Shown here one piece after another: positions 17,514 to 25,111 of a stretch of 46,613 nt of DNA. The notes beneath the pieces were generated by a model. That model was not told the origin of the DNA and made no database searches. It saw only the letters and a program-made list of their open reading frames with translations. Location of the stretch: contig PLSM01000170.1 of NCBI GenBank assembly GCA_003165075.1, forward strand, positions 1 to 46,613, given 5' to 3'. The position numbers and the translations under genes were made by a program. The stretch is from Acidobacteriaceae bacterium. GTDB taxonomy: Bacteria; Acidobacteriota; Terriglobia; Terriglobales; Acidobacteriaceae. The first letter of the stretch is position 1. Every line of letters starts with the position of its first letter.

Positions 17514-17897
17514 ATGACGCTGGAAGAATTGCGAGACCAAATCGATGCCCTGGACCGCCAGCTGGTGGAGTTGCTCAGCGAACGGGCCCGCGCCGCACTG
17601 ATGATTGGCCACTTGAAGGCCTCCACCTCGCTGCCGGTGTACGAGCCGGCGCGGGAAAAGGTGATCTTTGCCAACGTGCGCGCGGCCAACAAAGGTCCAT
17701 TGCCGGACATCGAGTTGACGCATATCTACGAGCGCATCATCGACGTGATGCGGGCGCTGCAGAAGAATGAGTTGGCATCGGAAAGGACTGCTCTGGCGAA
17801 CGCATCGGGGTCACCCGCGGCAGGTCTTGGTCGCGGGGGTGATTCGTCGGGCCACGGCACAGGCGCAGAGGCGCCCGAGACAGGGAACAGGAAATGA
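17514..17897 (+). CDS. aroQ: AroQ-class chorismate mutase
   Basis: The product is 127 residues from the ATG at 17514 (GAGG five bases upstream); an ATG at 17484 is an alternative that would add ten residues. It converts chorismate to prephenate. Residues about 2-85 form the three-helix AroQ fold: LRDQIDALDRQLVELLSER supplies the N-terminal helix with its active-site arginine, and PVYEPAREKVIF and IYERIIDVMRALQ follow. The last ~40 residues are a Gly/Ser/Ala-rich tail with no expected structure. The stop overlaps the DAHP synthase start by four bases. This mirrors the AroQ-DAHP synthase fusion of Bacillus, but as two proteins. Confidence 0.88.
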   Translation: MTLEELRDQIDALDRQLVELLSERARAALMIGHLKASTSLPVYEPAREKVIFANVRAANKGPLPDIELTHIYERIIDVMRALQKNELASERTALANASGSPAAGLGRGGDSSGHGTGAEAPETGNRK

Positions 17898-18910
17898 TCG
17901 TAGCGATGCAGGAGCAGGCCACCGAAGAGCAGATCGATTTTGTGATCGACGCAATGGTGGACGCCGGAGTCGGTGTGCACCGAACCACCGGCGCAAGCCA
18001 AACCATTCTGGCCGGGGTAGGACCCACGGCCAGCTTGGATCTCAGCAAGTTTGAATTGTTGCCGGGCGTGCTGCGTGTGCACCGCATCAGCTCGCCTTAC
18101 AAGCTGGCCGGCCGAAGCTTTCGTCCCGAAGGCACGGTGGTCGAGTTTGCCCACGGAGTGAAGGTAGGAAGCGAGCGGGTGGTGGTGATGGCCGGCCCCT
18201 GCTCGATTGAAGATCGTGAACAGATATTCGAGACCGCGGCGCGCGTAAAGGCCGCTGGCGGAAGCTTTCTTCGCGGCGGCGCTTTCAAGCCGCGCAGTTC
18301 ACCCTACGCTTTTCAGGGGTTGGGTATTCCCGGACTCGAAATGATGCGCGATGCCGCTGACGCTCACGGCCTGCTTGTACTAAGCGAGGTGATGGAAATC
18401 TCGCAAATCGAGCCCATGCTTCCCTTCGTGGATTGCTTCCAGGTGGGCGCGCGCAATATGCAGAACTTCAACCTGCTGCGGGAATTGGGCCAGGTGCGCA
18501 AGCCGGTCCTCCTCAAGCGCGGCATCGCCGCCACCATTGAAGAACTGTTGCTGTCGAGCGAATACATTCTCTCCGGCGGCAACTACGACGTGATTTTGTG
18601 CGAGCGCGGCATTCGCACCTACGAGACGGCTACGCGCAATACCATGGATATTTCGGCCATCCCTGTGGTCAAGAAGCTCTCCCACCTGCCCATCGTGGCA
18701 GATCCTTCGCACGGCACGGGCCGCCGCGACATGATCGCTCCCATGGCGCGAGCCGCAGTGGCCGCCGGCGCCGACGCCGTACTGGTCGAGGTCCATCCTA
18801 ACGCGGACAAGGCCGCCTCCGATGCGGCGCAGACACTGTATCTTGACCAGTTTGACAAGCTCATGGGCGAGTTGCGGATCATTGCCACGGCGGTGGGCAG
18901 GACGTTGTAG
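17894..18910 (+). CDS. aroF: type I-beta DAHP synthase with N-terminal regulatory domain
   Basis: The product is 338 residues. It joins phosphoenolpyruvate and erythrose-4-phosphate, the first step of the shikimate pathway. Residues 1-75 match the ferredoxin-like regulatory domain seen in the Thermotoga maritima enzyme, where it mediates Tyr/Phe feedback. The barrel then shows AGPCSIE, LRGGAFKPRSSPY, GARNMQNF, LLKRG, CERGIRTYE and DPSHGTGRRD, covering the PEP/E4P sites and metal ligands (Cys of AGPC, His of DPSH and late acidic residues). It is translationally coupled to chorismate mutase. Confidence 0.94.
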   Translation: MIVAMQEQATEEQIDFVIDAMVDAGVGVHRTTGASQTILAGVGPTASLDLSKFELLPGVLRVHRISSPYKLAGRSFRPEGTVVEFAHGVKVGSERVVVMAGPCSIEDREQIFETAARVKAAGGSFLRGGAFKPRSSPYAFQGLGIPGLEMMRDAADAHGLLVLSEVMEISQIEPMLPFVDCFQVGARNMQNFNLLRELGQVRKPVLLKRGIAATIEELLLSSEYILSGGNYDVILCERGIRTYETATRNTMDISAIPVVKKLSHLPIVADPSHGTGRRDMIAPMARAAVAAGADAVLVEVHPNADKAASDAAQTLYLDQFDKLMGELRIIATAVGRTL

Positions 18911-18936
18911 CTCTTGGATAGCAGGGGCTGGTTTCT

Positions 18937-18967
18937 GCTAACTCCGCTAACCCCCGGCTAACTCCGC
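18937..18967 (+). repeat. helically phased CTAACYCC repeats
   Basis: GCTAACTCCGC occurs at 18937-18947 and again at 18957-18967, with a related GCTAACCCC at 18946-18954 between them. The units are therefore spaced about 10 bp apart in the aroF-tyrA gap. The spacing suggests a binding site for a protein on one face of the helix, but no known operator was recognised. Confidence 0.35.
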
Positions 18968-19013
18968 CCGCTCCGCGCATTTTAAAAAGCAGTTGGAGCG
19001 TAGGAAGGCAAAC

Positions 19014-19874
19014 ATGATCGAACGCATCGCCATTCTGGGCACAGGCCTGCTGGGCACATCGGTGGGACTGGCGCTGCGTGCCGCCGGTTTTCGCGGCTCA
19101 ATCTCCGGCTGGAACAGAAGTCCGAAGGGCGCCGAGACGGCGCTCTCGATGGGCGCGCTCGACGCCATTGCGAATGACCCCCTGCAGGCCGCGCGCGAAA
19201 GCCAGGTCGTGCTGCTGGCCGTGCCCATCTACGCCACTCTCGACCTGATGGAGAAGATGGCCGGCGTGCTCGACTCAGAACACCTGGTGACCGATGTGGG
19301 CAGCACCAAGGCGCAGATCACCGAGGCTGCCGGCCGCTTGTTTAATACACCCGATCGGGCGGCATTTCTGCCCGGTCACCCCATGGCGGGCAAAGAGCGT
19401 GGCGGAGCGGAGCTAGGCGATGCAAGCCTCTTTCGCGGTGCAGTTTGGCTGTTTACAGATGATCCTGCATGGCAGCGGTCGCCGCATTCGGCTGCGTTAG
19501 TTCAAGGCTGGCGAGAGTGGGTCGGCGCAATGGGCGCGAAGACCCTCGATATTGACTCCCGGCGCCACGATGAACTGGTGGCCTGGGTTAGCCACCTGCC
19601 GCAGCTTGTGGCGACGGCGCTCAGTGCGCTGCTTGAGGAAGAAGTTAGCGACGCGCCGGAACTGAAAGATGTGGGTGGGCGCGCCTTGCGCGAGATGACC
19701 CGCCTGGGAGCAAGTCCTTACTCCATGTGGCGCGACATCGCCTACACCAACACCGACGCGATTCAAGCCGCTCTTGACGCCTTGGAACAGCGCCTAGCTC
19801 ACATCCGCGAAAACCTGCGCAACCCCGAACTGCGTGACCAATTCGAGCAGGCCAACCGCTTCCGGCGGGATTAG
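19014..19874 (+). CDS. tyrA: prephenate dehydrogenase
   Basis: The product is 286 residues from the ATG at 19014 (GGAAGG six bases upstream; the frame is open seven codons earlier). It oxidatively decarboxylates prephenate to 4-hydroxyphenylpyruvate in tyrosine synthesis. The Rossmann start has the dinucleotide motif GTGLLGTSVG. VTDVGSTKAQI follows. The catalytic histidine is H122 in GHPMAGKE. The C-terminal dimerisation helices contain WVSHLPQL. No ACT domain is present. It closes the aromatic cluster, 103 bp after aroF. Confidence 0.93.
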   Translation: MIERIAILGTGLLGTSVGLALRAAGFRGSISGWNRSPKGAETALSMGALDAIANDPLQAARESQVVLLAVPIYATLDLMEKMAGVLDSEHLVTDVGSTKAQITEAAGRLFNTPDRAAFLPGHPMAGKERGGAELGDASLFRGAVWLFTDDPAWQRSPHSAALVQGWREWVGAMGAKTLDIDSRRHDELVAWVSHLPQLVATALSALLEEEVSDAPELKDVGGRALREMTRLGASPYSMWRDIAYTNTDAIQAALDALEQRLAHIRENLRNPELRDQFEQANRFRRD

Positions 19875-19878
19875 GCTA

Positions 19879-20355
19879 TTACTCTGTTGCGGGGACTGTT
19901 GCGGCCGCTTCCTTCGCCGGGTCGAGAGTGTTGAACCCCTCGGCATTGGCGGCTTCCAGCAGTTGCGGCGCAGCGGAGACGAAGACAATTTCCGTGCCCT
20001 GAAACATCTCGCGTGCAACCAGGGCGGCGCCCAGTTGCAGCGCGTCGGGCCAACGCAGCACGGTGCGGTCCAGCAGTTGGCGCGCGGCCTCCAGTACTGC
20101 CGGATTCAGTGGTTCCTGCACCATGCGCGCGGCCTCCATGCGCAGGATTTCAAGCGCCGCCGCAGCGTCTTCAGCGCTCAGACTGCCCGCGCGCTCGCTA
20201 CGCCGAATGGCCGCATAGACCTCCAGCGGAGCGGAAGCCGCAATCAACTTGCGATTATCCTCGACGGCTTCCATCAGGCGGATCAGCGCATCGGTGCCCG
20301 GCTCCTGCACAAACAGCTTGGCAAAGGCCGTGGATTCGAGGAAATAGCAGGTCAC
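19879..20355 (-). CDS. divergent PIN-domain (VapC-like) protein
   Basis: The product is 158 residues. The layout is that of PIN ribonucleases: FLESTAFAKL at the start, SAPLEVYAAI (E45) in the second block, RWPDALQLGAAL (D104) in the third and VFVSAAPQL in the fourth. The first acidic residue is Glu (E7) instead of Asp, and the fourth, normally Asp in a TADxxL motif, is replaced (A129). Activity is therefore uncertain. Its start overlaps the upstream gene by four bases, the usual toxin-antitoxin arrangement, but that partner is far larger than a VapB. It ends five bases from the tyrA stop, convergently. Confidence 0.75.
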   Translation of the reverse strand: MTCYFLESTAFAKLFVQEPGTDALIRLMEAVEDNRKLIAASAPLEVYAAIRRSERAGSLSAEDAAAALEILRMEAARMVQEPLNPAVLEAARQLLDRTVLRWPDALQLGAALVAREMFQGTEIVFVSAAPQLLEAANAEGFNTLDPAKEAAATVPATE

Positions 20356-21068
20356 ATGTTCCCCCGTTCCTCTTCAATCGCCTCGGAAATGGAGCCGTCG
20401 TGCACGGCCACCGGGTGGAACCGCTGAGCCTCCTCGGGTATGCCGGCCTCGGCGCGGTTCAGGCGAATGGTGGTGGTGGGATAGGCCGGGGTCTTGGGGT
20501 TGGCGATCTTGCTGGTCAGCACCACACCGCGCTGAATAGCTTCAGCCAGCACGGCCTGGCGCGATTCGGGGTGCTGATTCCAGCGGAAGGCCTTGCGGGG
20601 AAGAAAAGAGTCGCGAAACCACTTGAGTGCGATAAAAGCGTGACCGCCGCGCTCGGCCTCGGCCAGCGCAGCGCACAGCTCTTTCACGCGTGCGTCCAGA
20701 TCCGCGGGAATCACGGCGTCCTGGTCGTCATCCTCGTCCGCATCGTTCTCAACCGCGTTGCGTTGAGCCCGGTTGTGGCGGGCGGTAGCTTCGGAATCAT
20801 CGCTGCGCTCAAAATAGATCCGAACCTCATCTTCCTCCGGCGACCAGGAATCCGCAGAGGCGTTGCGTCGCTTGCTGCGTCCGTTTTCGCTGCACAACTC
20901 CACGATGGCCTGGTATCCGGGCGGGGCCAGAAAGCGCAAGGCGCGTACAAGTCCTGGGTCTTGTGAGAACGCTAATTCACCCAGGGCTTCTTCAATAATC
21001 TCTTCCGCGTCGGGGATACTCAGGTTACTCGCATCTAAACTGCTTTGCGCAGACTTTGCCGATTTCAT
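20352..21068 (-). CDS. uncharacterised 238-residue partner of the PIN protein
   Basis: The start is the ATG at 21068, with GGAG eight bases upstream; an in-frame GTG at 21074 is too close to that site. The protein is rich in charged residues, has a very acidic middle stretch (ENDADEDDDQD) and has no membrane segment. The C-terminal third contains a conserved-looking segment (RGVVLTSKIANPKTPAYPTT followed by IRLNR) that could be a DNA-binding or protein-contact domain. It is the upstream cistron of the PIN gene with a four-base overlap, so an antitoxin-like role is inferred. No family was recognised. Confidence 0.65.
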   Translation of the reverse strand: MKSAKSAQSSLDASNLSIPDAEEIIEEALGELAFSQDPGLVRALRFLAPPGYQAIVELCSENGRSKRRNASADSWSPEEDEVRIYFERSDDSEATARHNRAQRNAVENDADEDDDQDAVIPADLDARVKELCAALAEAERGGHAFIALKWFRDSFLPRKAFRWNQHPESRQAVLAEAIQRGVVLTSKIANPKTPAYPTTTIRLNRAEAGIPEEAQRFHPVAVHDGSISEAIEEERGNM

Positions 21069-21462
21069 TTTCACTTCTCCATATAGTTCTTCTCTTTTTG
21101 GCCCGTGCTGCGGCGTCCTGTGCAGAGCCCGCGGCCCTCAGGCTGCAGCGCATTGAAACGCGATGCACGCGCATATATCTGGCATATAGATGCCGCCGAA
21201 GTTATCTCTCGAATGAGGGTAAGGCGATTCATGGCGCCTTACGGTCCTTAAATTAACTCGCTGCCGTCTTCCACGTCTCTTGTGATATCCCACAGGGATT
21301 CGAGAAAAATCTAATGGAAGCTATCCACGCCATAGTGTAAACGATATGGCCGCGTTTCGCGGTTTATACAGGGCATTTGCGAGACTATTGACACCAAATC
21401 CGGCAAAAAGTTGCGTTCCGGCAATCATGGATTCAGTCCGCCTACCTCCGTACAATAGAGAT
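21069..21462. other. 394-bp divergent promoter region with inverted repeats
   Basis: The gap separates the PIN operon from the 858-residue gene. It holds an 8-bp inverted repeat at 21219-21242 (GTAAGGCG and CGCCTTAC around 8 nt) and a smaller one, GGCAT-ATAG-ATGCC, at 21181-21194. TTGACA at 21389-21394 and TACAAT at 21451-21456 are promoter-like hexamers but are not at proper mutual spacing. No gene was seen. Confidence 0.4.
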
Positions 21463-24039
21463 ATGCGGCGTTGTCTTCTTTTTCTATTGATGCTGTCTCT
21501 TGCCATGCCGGGGCTACGCGCCGCCGGTCAGGCCTTTGATCTTGCCGGGCCCAAAGTAGATATCCATGTAAAACGGGGCGAGTTGACTTTGCCCATCGGC
21601 GAGGTGCCAAACCTGCTTCCCGGTGATCGGCTGTGGATTCATCCCGACTTGCCTGAGAGCCAGTCCGCACGTTATGTGCTGGTAGTCGCTTTCTTGCGCG
21701 GGGTCACCAATCCGCCCCCTCCGGACTGGTTCACCCGGGTGGAAACCTGGTCGCATCAGGTCCGCGACGAGGGTGTGTTTGTCACCGTCCCGCAGGAGGC
21801 GCAGCAGGCGATCGTCTTTCTGGCCCCGGAGACGGGCGGGGACTTCACGACGCTGCGTACCACCGTGCGCGGCCGTCCCGGCACATTTGTGCGCGCCACC
21901 CAGGACCTGCAGGCGGCCAGCCTTGACCGGATGCGGCTCGATGCTTATTTGGATGAGGTGAAGGTTACCTCACAAACTGATCCCAAATCCCTCAAGGATC
22001 ACGCCGAGACAACGGCCAGGAGCCTGGGCATCAAGGTTGAAGTTCAATGCTTCGACAAGCCCATGGAACAGCAGGCCACATGCCTTTCGCAGCACACTGA
22101 AGGGTTGGTCATGGACGACACCAATGCGCAGACGCGCGTGGCGCAACTGACCAGCGGTTCAACCGGCGACCTGATGAACCAGCTCACCTACTCGCCTATG
22201 GCCGGTGCAGGTGTCTACAGCGCGTACGTCGGCGCCATCGTGGATACGGCGAGAATCCTCTCTTCGTTGCACACCGCACACTATCAGTACATTCCCGCGC
22301 TGGCCCTGCCCACAAAAGATACTCTGAACCTCCGCTTGAGTGTTCCTCCCTCGTTTCGCGACCCCAAGTCGGTGGTGGTGGTGGCCCTGCCGCCTATCGG
22401 CCCCGCCAAGATGCCGCCCTTGCACCCGGTAAACCCGGCCGAGGTGTTTTGTGCGGAAAAGCCCGGCCTGGTCCTGCCGTCCGAAGGCGCGCCGCTGGTT
22501 CTTGCTACTGGAATGGCCTACAACCTGACCCTGCACATCGAAACCAAAAGCGGGCCGGTCGATCTCCCCGTGAAACCCGATCCGGGTGAAGGAGGGCTGG
22601 TGCTGGTGCATCCAGCGCCTCTTCTCTTGGGCGATAACCTGTCGGGTGTGGTGCGCGGCAAATGGGGTTTTGACGATTGGGAGGGCCCCCGCTACCACTT
22701 GCGCTCGGCGGAGCCGGGCAAGTGGAACGTGGCCGCCAGCGATCAGTCGGCCCTTGTCGTAGGCCGCGAGGACACGCTGCACATCGAGGGTGAGAGCACG
22801 CTTTGCGTCGACAAAGTGCAATTGGAGAGCGCCACCGGCAACACGCTCCTGCTCCCATGGAAGTCGCCCAAGCCGGAGATCCTTGAGGTCGCGGTGCCCA
22901 TGAACAACGTGGCCCCCGGCCAGGTGACGCTGGCGATTCAGCAGTTTGGGTTGGACAAGCCCGATAAGCTCACGCTCAAGGCCTATGCTGAAGCTGCTTC
23001 GCTCGACCGGCTGACCCTGAGCGCCGGCGACGCGACGGCGATCCTCACAGGCACGCGTCTGGACGAGGTAGCCAAGGCCTCGTTGGACGGGATCAACTGG
23101 CTTCCTGCCGCCTTGAGTCGCGTAGAAGATTCCGACCGGCTGGCGATGAATGCTGACAGTGCGACAGCCGCCTTGGAGCCCGGCAAGCGCTACTTTGCCA
23201 GCGTGGTGTTGCGCGACGGCCGGGAATTGAGAGTGCACGTAGACGTCGATCCGGCGCGTCCGCAAGTGACGCTGCTCAGCAAGGGCGCTCAGGAAGAAGC
23301 GTCCGCCGGGCCTTCGCCCGTACATTTGGGCAGCCCCGATGAACTGCCTGCAGATAAGCGGCTGGTCTTCTTTCTCAAATCGAAAACTCCGATGAGCTTT
23401 CCACGCAGCGAGAAGGTTGAGGTGTCCGCGGTGGACGGAAGTTTCCACACCTTTCTCTCGCTGGCCGACGGAAGTCTGGTACTGGAGGATGCAAAGACCG
23501 CTTTGGGCGTGGTGGAACCGTTGACCCGCTTCGGCTCCTCGGCCTTTGGACCGGTCGAGGTGCGAGCCATGTCTGCCGATGGGGTCACTGGAGACTGGCT
23601 TCCCCTGGGGACGCTGGTACGCCTGCCCGGCTTCAAGGAGTTGCGCTGCCCGCGTGCCGTGTCAAAGCCATGCACCTTGATCGGAAGCAATCTTTTTCTG
23701 GCCACGTCTTTTGCGGCAACCCAGGAGTTCGACAACGCGACCGATGTGCCGCCGGACTTTACCGGCACGGAGTTGACGGTGCCTCATCCCGCTGCCAATG
23801 GCATCCTCTACCTCAAGCTGCGCGACGACCCTGCGACAATACAGTCGCTGGTCTTACCAGTCATGCCGCTAAGTCCTACTGCAGCGGCGCCCTCAATCGC
23901 CCAGCCGGCCGAGCCGCCCATGCCGCCCACGTCCCAACCCGCGCCGCAGAAAGAGCCTGCTCCCTCACCGGCCAATCAAGCGGTGCCTCACAATGAGCCC
24001 GCCGCCCCGGCCAAAACAACGGCAACCACAGGCCTATAA
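21463..24039 (+). CDS. large exported protein of unknown function
   Basis: The product is 858 residues from the ATG at 21463, which opens a classic signal peptide (MRRCLLFLLMLSLAMPGLRA, cleavage near RAAG). ATGs at 21346 and 21427 would only add non-signal sequence. The mature protein looks like a string of beta-rich modules. One region near 520-620 (LTLSAGDATAILTGTRLDEV, ATAALEPGKRY) resembles IPT/PapD-like or Ig-like repeats. The last ~60 residues are a Pro/Ala-rich tail. No catalytic motif, membrane span or cell-wall anchor was recognised. It stands alone, with a hairpin beginning 55 bp after its stop. Outer-surface or periplasmic location is inferred from the signal only. Confidence 0.75.
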   Translation: MRRCLLFLLMLSLAMPGLRAAGQAFDLAGPKVDIHVKRGELTLPIGEVPNLLPGDRLWIHPDLPESQSARYVLVVAFLRGVTNPPPPDWFTRVETWSHQVRDEGVFVTVPQEAQQAIVFLAPETGGDFTTLRTTVRGRPGTFVRATQDLQAASLDRMRLDAYLDEVKVTSQTDPKSLKDHAETTARSLGIKVEVQCFDKPMEQQATCLSQHTEGLVMDDTNAQTRVAQLTSGSTGDLMNQLTYSPMAGAGVYSAYVGAIVDTARILSSLHTAHYQYIPALALPTKDTLNLRLSVPPSFRDPKSVVVVALPPIGPAKMPPLHPVNPAEVFCAEKPGLVLPSEGAPLVLATGMAYNLTLHIETKSGPVDLPVKPDPGEGGLVLVHPAPLLLGDNLSGVVRGKWGFDDWEGPRYHLRSAEPGKWNVAASDQSALVVGREDTLHIEGESTLCVDKVQLESATGNTLLLPWKSPKPEILEVAVPMNNVAPGQVTLAIQQFGLDKPDKLTLKAYAEAASLDRLTLSAGDATAILTGTRLDEVAKASLDGINWLPAALSRVEDSDRLAMNADSATAALEPGKRYFASVVLRDGRELRVHVDVDPARPQVTLLSKGAQEEASAGPSPVHLGSPDELPADKRLVFFLKSKTPMSFPRSEKVEVSAVDGSFHTFLSLADGSLVLEDAKTALGVVEPLTRFGSSAFGPVEVRAMSADGVTGDWLPLGTLVRLPGFKELRCPRAVSKPCTLIGSNLFLATSFAATQEFDNATDVPPDFTGTELTVPHPAANGILYLKLRDDPATIQSLVLPVMPLSPTAAAPSIAQPAEPPMPPTSQPAPQKEPAPSPANQAVPHNEPAAPAKTTATTGL

Positions 24040-24093
24040 GAACCCGCTTAAAAACTGACTAAGTTCGCCGGCCGGGCCGGGCCGGCCGGGTGG

Positions 24094-24119
24094 CCCGGGT
24101 CTCGCGTTTGAGACCTGGG
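24094..24119 (+). terminator. 10-bp hairpin after the 858-residue gene
   Basis: CCCGGGTCTC at 24094-24103 pairs with GAGACCTGGG at 24110-24119 (one G-T pair) around a 6-nt loop. It lies 55 bp after the preceding stop codon and is followed by TTATAAG rather than a true T-run. It is a likely terminator. Confidence 0.5.
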
Positions 24120-24189
24120 TTATAAGATGCTGGCATGCCGAAGGGGCCGTGTGCCCCACCCTTGACCCAGCTACAAAATGGGTGCCCCT

Positions 24190-24216
24190 CCTTTCCACGG
24201 TTTCATCGTGGAAAGG
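24190..24216. repeat. perfect 10-bp inverted repeat
   Basis: CCTTTCCACG at 24190-24199 is exactly complementary to 24207-24216, with a 7-nt loop. The flanks read GGGTGCCCC. It may be part of a dispersed palindromic element or a terminator shared by the convergent genes. Confidence 0.5.
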
Positions 24217-24353
24217 GTAGGTAGCCAAACCCGCTCACCTGCCGTTCCAGGCCGCTTTTGCAGAAAATAACCCACCTAGGCCGCACAATCGAAATGAGGG
24301 AATGAGCGATCGGGGATCTGACCGGTTTATACCCCGAAGGGTACCCACCCCCT

Positions 24354-24382
24354 CCCCCTCCAAAACCCGCTTTTGGAAGGGG
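24354..24382. terminator. 12-bp hairpin with one mismatch, probable terminator
   Basis: Positions 24354-24365 (C-rich, ending CCAAAA) pair with 24371-24382 (TTTTGGAAGGGG) around a 5-nt loop, with a single mismatch. An AT-rich run with several T residues follows. It could terminate transcription from either convergent gene. Confidence 0.45.
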
Positions 24383-24600
24383 TCAATCTTTTAGTAAAAT
24401 TAATAGTATGAACAACTTATAAAACTTACCTATGTACTCATCGGTAAACAGAACCCCCTGATTTTCCCCTGTTTTCGGCCCCAAAGCACCTCGGAACCTC
24501 AGGAAATGGTGCAGTCAAGGCCGCTTTCCGCAAGTTGTCGCAACCAGCAGACCTGGTTTGGGCTAGTTCACTCAATTTAGTTTGTGTCCGTTCCAAACCT

Positions 24601-24852
24601 CTACGCGAAGTAAGCGCGGTTCGTTTCGGCGAATTGCGCCTTATCGGCCGGCAGTTCGTCCAGCGGGAAGATCGCATTCTGCGCGCAAATGGTTGCGCAG
24701 TTACCGCAGTCGATGCACTCGTCGGGATTGATAAAGACCTGCGAGACGGTTCCAGCCTTCGCGTCTTCCGGTTGAGGCGCAATTGCAGCGGTGGCGCATT
24801 CCACCACGCAGACAAAATCCTTGATGCAAGCATCGGTAACTACATAAGCCAT
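24601..24852 (-). CDS. seven-cysteine ferredoxin, [3Fe-4S][4Fe-4S] type
   Basis: The product is 83 residues from the ATG at 24852, with AAGGAG ten bases upstream. It has exactly seven cysteines: C9, C15, C19, C46, C49, C52 and C56. By comparison with Azotobacter ferredoxin I, C9, C15 and C56 would hold a [3Fe-4S] cluster, and C19, C46, C49 and C52 a [4Fe-4S] cluster. The C-terminal motif is CIDCGNCATIC. The N-terminus (AYVVTDACIKD) is typical of FdxA-like 7-Fe ferredoxins, and the first motif lacks the extra cysteine seen in many relatives. It carries electrons in the cytoplasm; the partner is unknown. It stands alone. Confidence 0.88.
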   Translation of the reverse strand: MAYVVTDACIKDFVCVVECATAAIAPQPEDAKAGTVSQVFINPDECIDCGNCATICAQNAIFPLDELPADKAQFAETNRAYFA

Positions 24853-25111
24853 GAGGATACGACTCCTTGATCTTGGGCGCCTTGTCGGTGGCACGCCCCA
24901 CATCCTGAGCCTATCCAGCGACACCTGCCCGCCTCCGTGACTCGAATCACATGGGGAGTGGGATCTCCCTGATTACGGTACGCGGCGAATCTCAATCCCT
25001 CTGTAACCGGGGCTTGATGAGGTATTCGCATGGCGCGCCGGGCTAAGTCCCAGGCCGCACTTTAGCGCATCCTTCACAGTTGCGTCGCTGGCCTCAGTTT
25101 ATGCTGGATGC

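Larger units (their letters stand above)
24040..24600. other. 561-bp hairpin-rich convergent gap
   Basis: No gene is visible. The gap lies between two converging genes and holds at least three hairpins (listed separately), a G/C palindromic run near 24066-24090, and a conspicuously AT-rich patch from about 24385 to 24450. The mixture of C-rich tracts followed by an AT-rich patch resembles dispersed intergenic repeats that I recall from Acidobacteriaceae genomes; this is recollection, not a search. Confidence 0.5.

Noticed and set aside
18937..18967. CRISPR-like repeat
   Set aside because: Units are only 8-11 bp with no spacers of regular length and no cas genes; not an array.
22159..23448. 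Long minus-strand frame of 429 codons
   Set aside because: It lies wholly antisense to the 858-residue exported protein. Its composition (His/Arg/Gln-rich, no domains) is typical of a shadow frame in GC-rich DNA.
24066..24090. G/C palindromic run read as an origin or attachment site
   Set aside because: Simple GGCC/CCGG repetition without flanking iterons, DnaA boxes or integrase; more likely part of an intergenic repeat.
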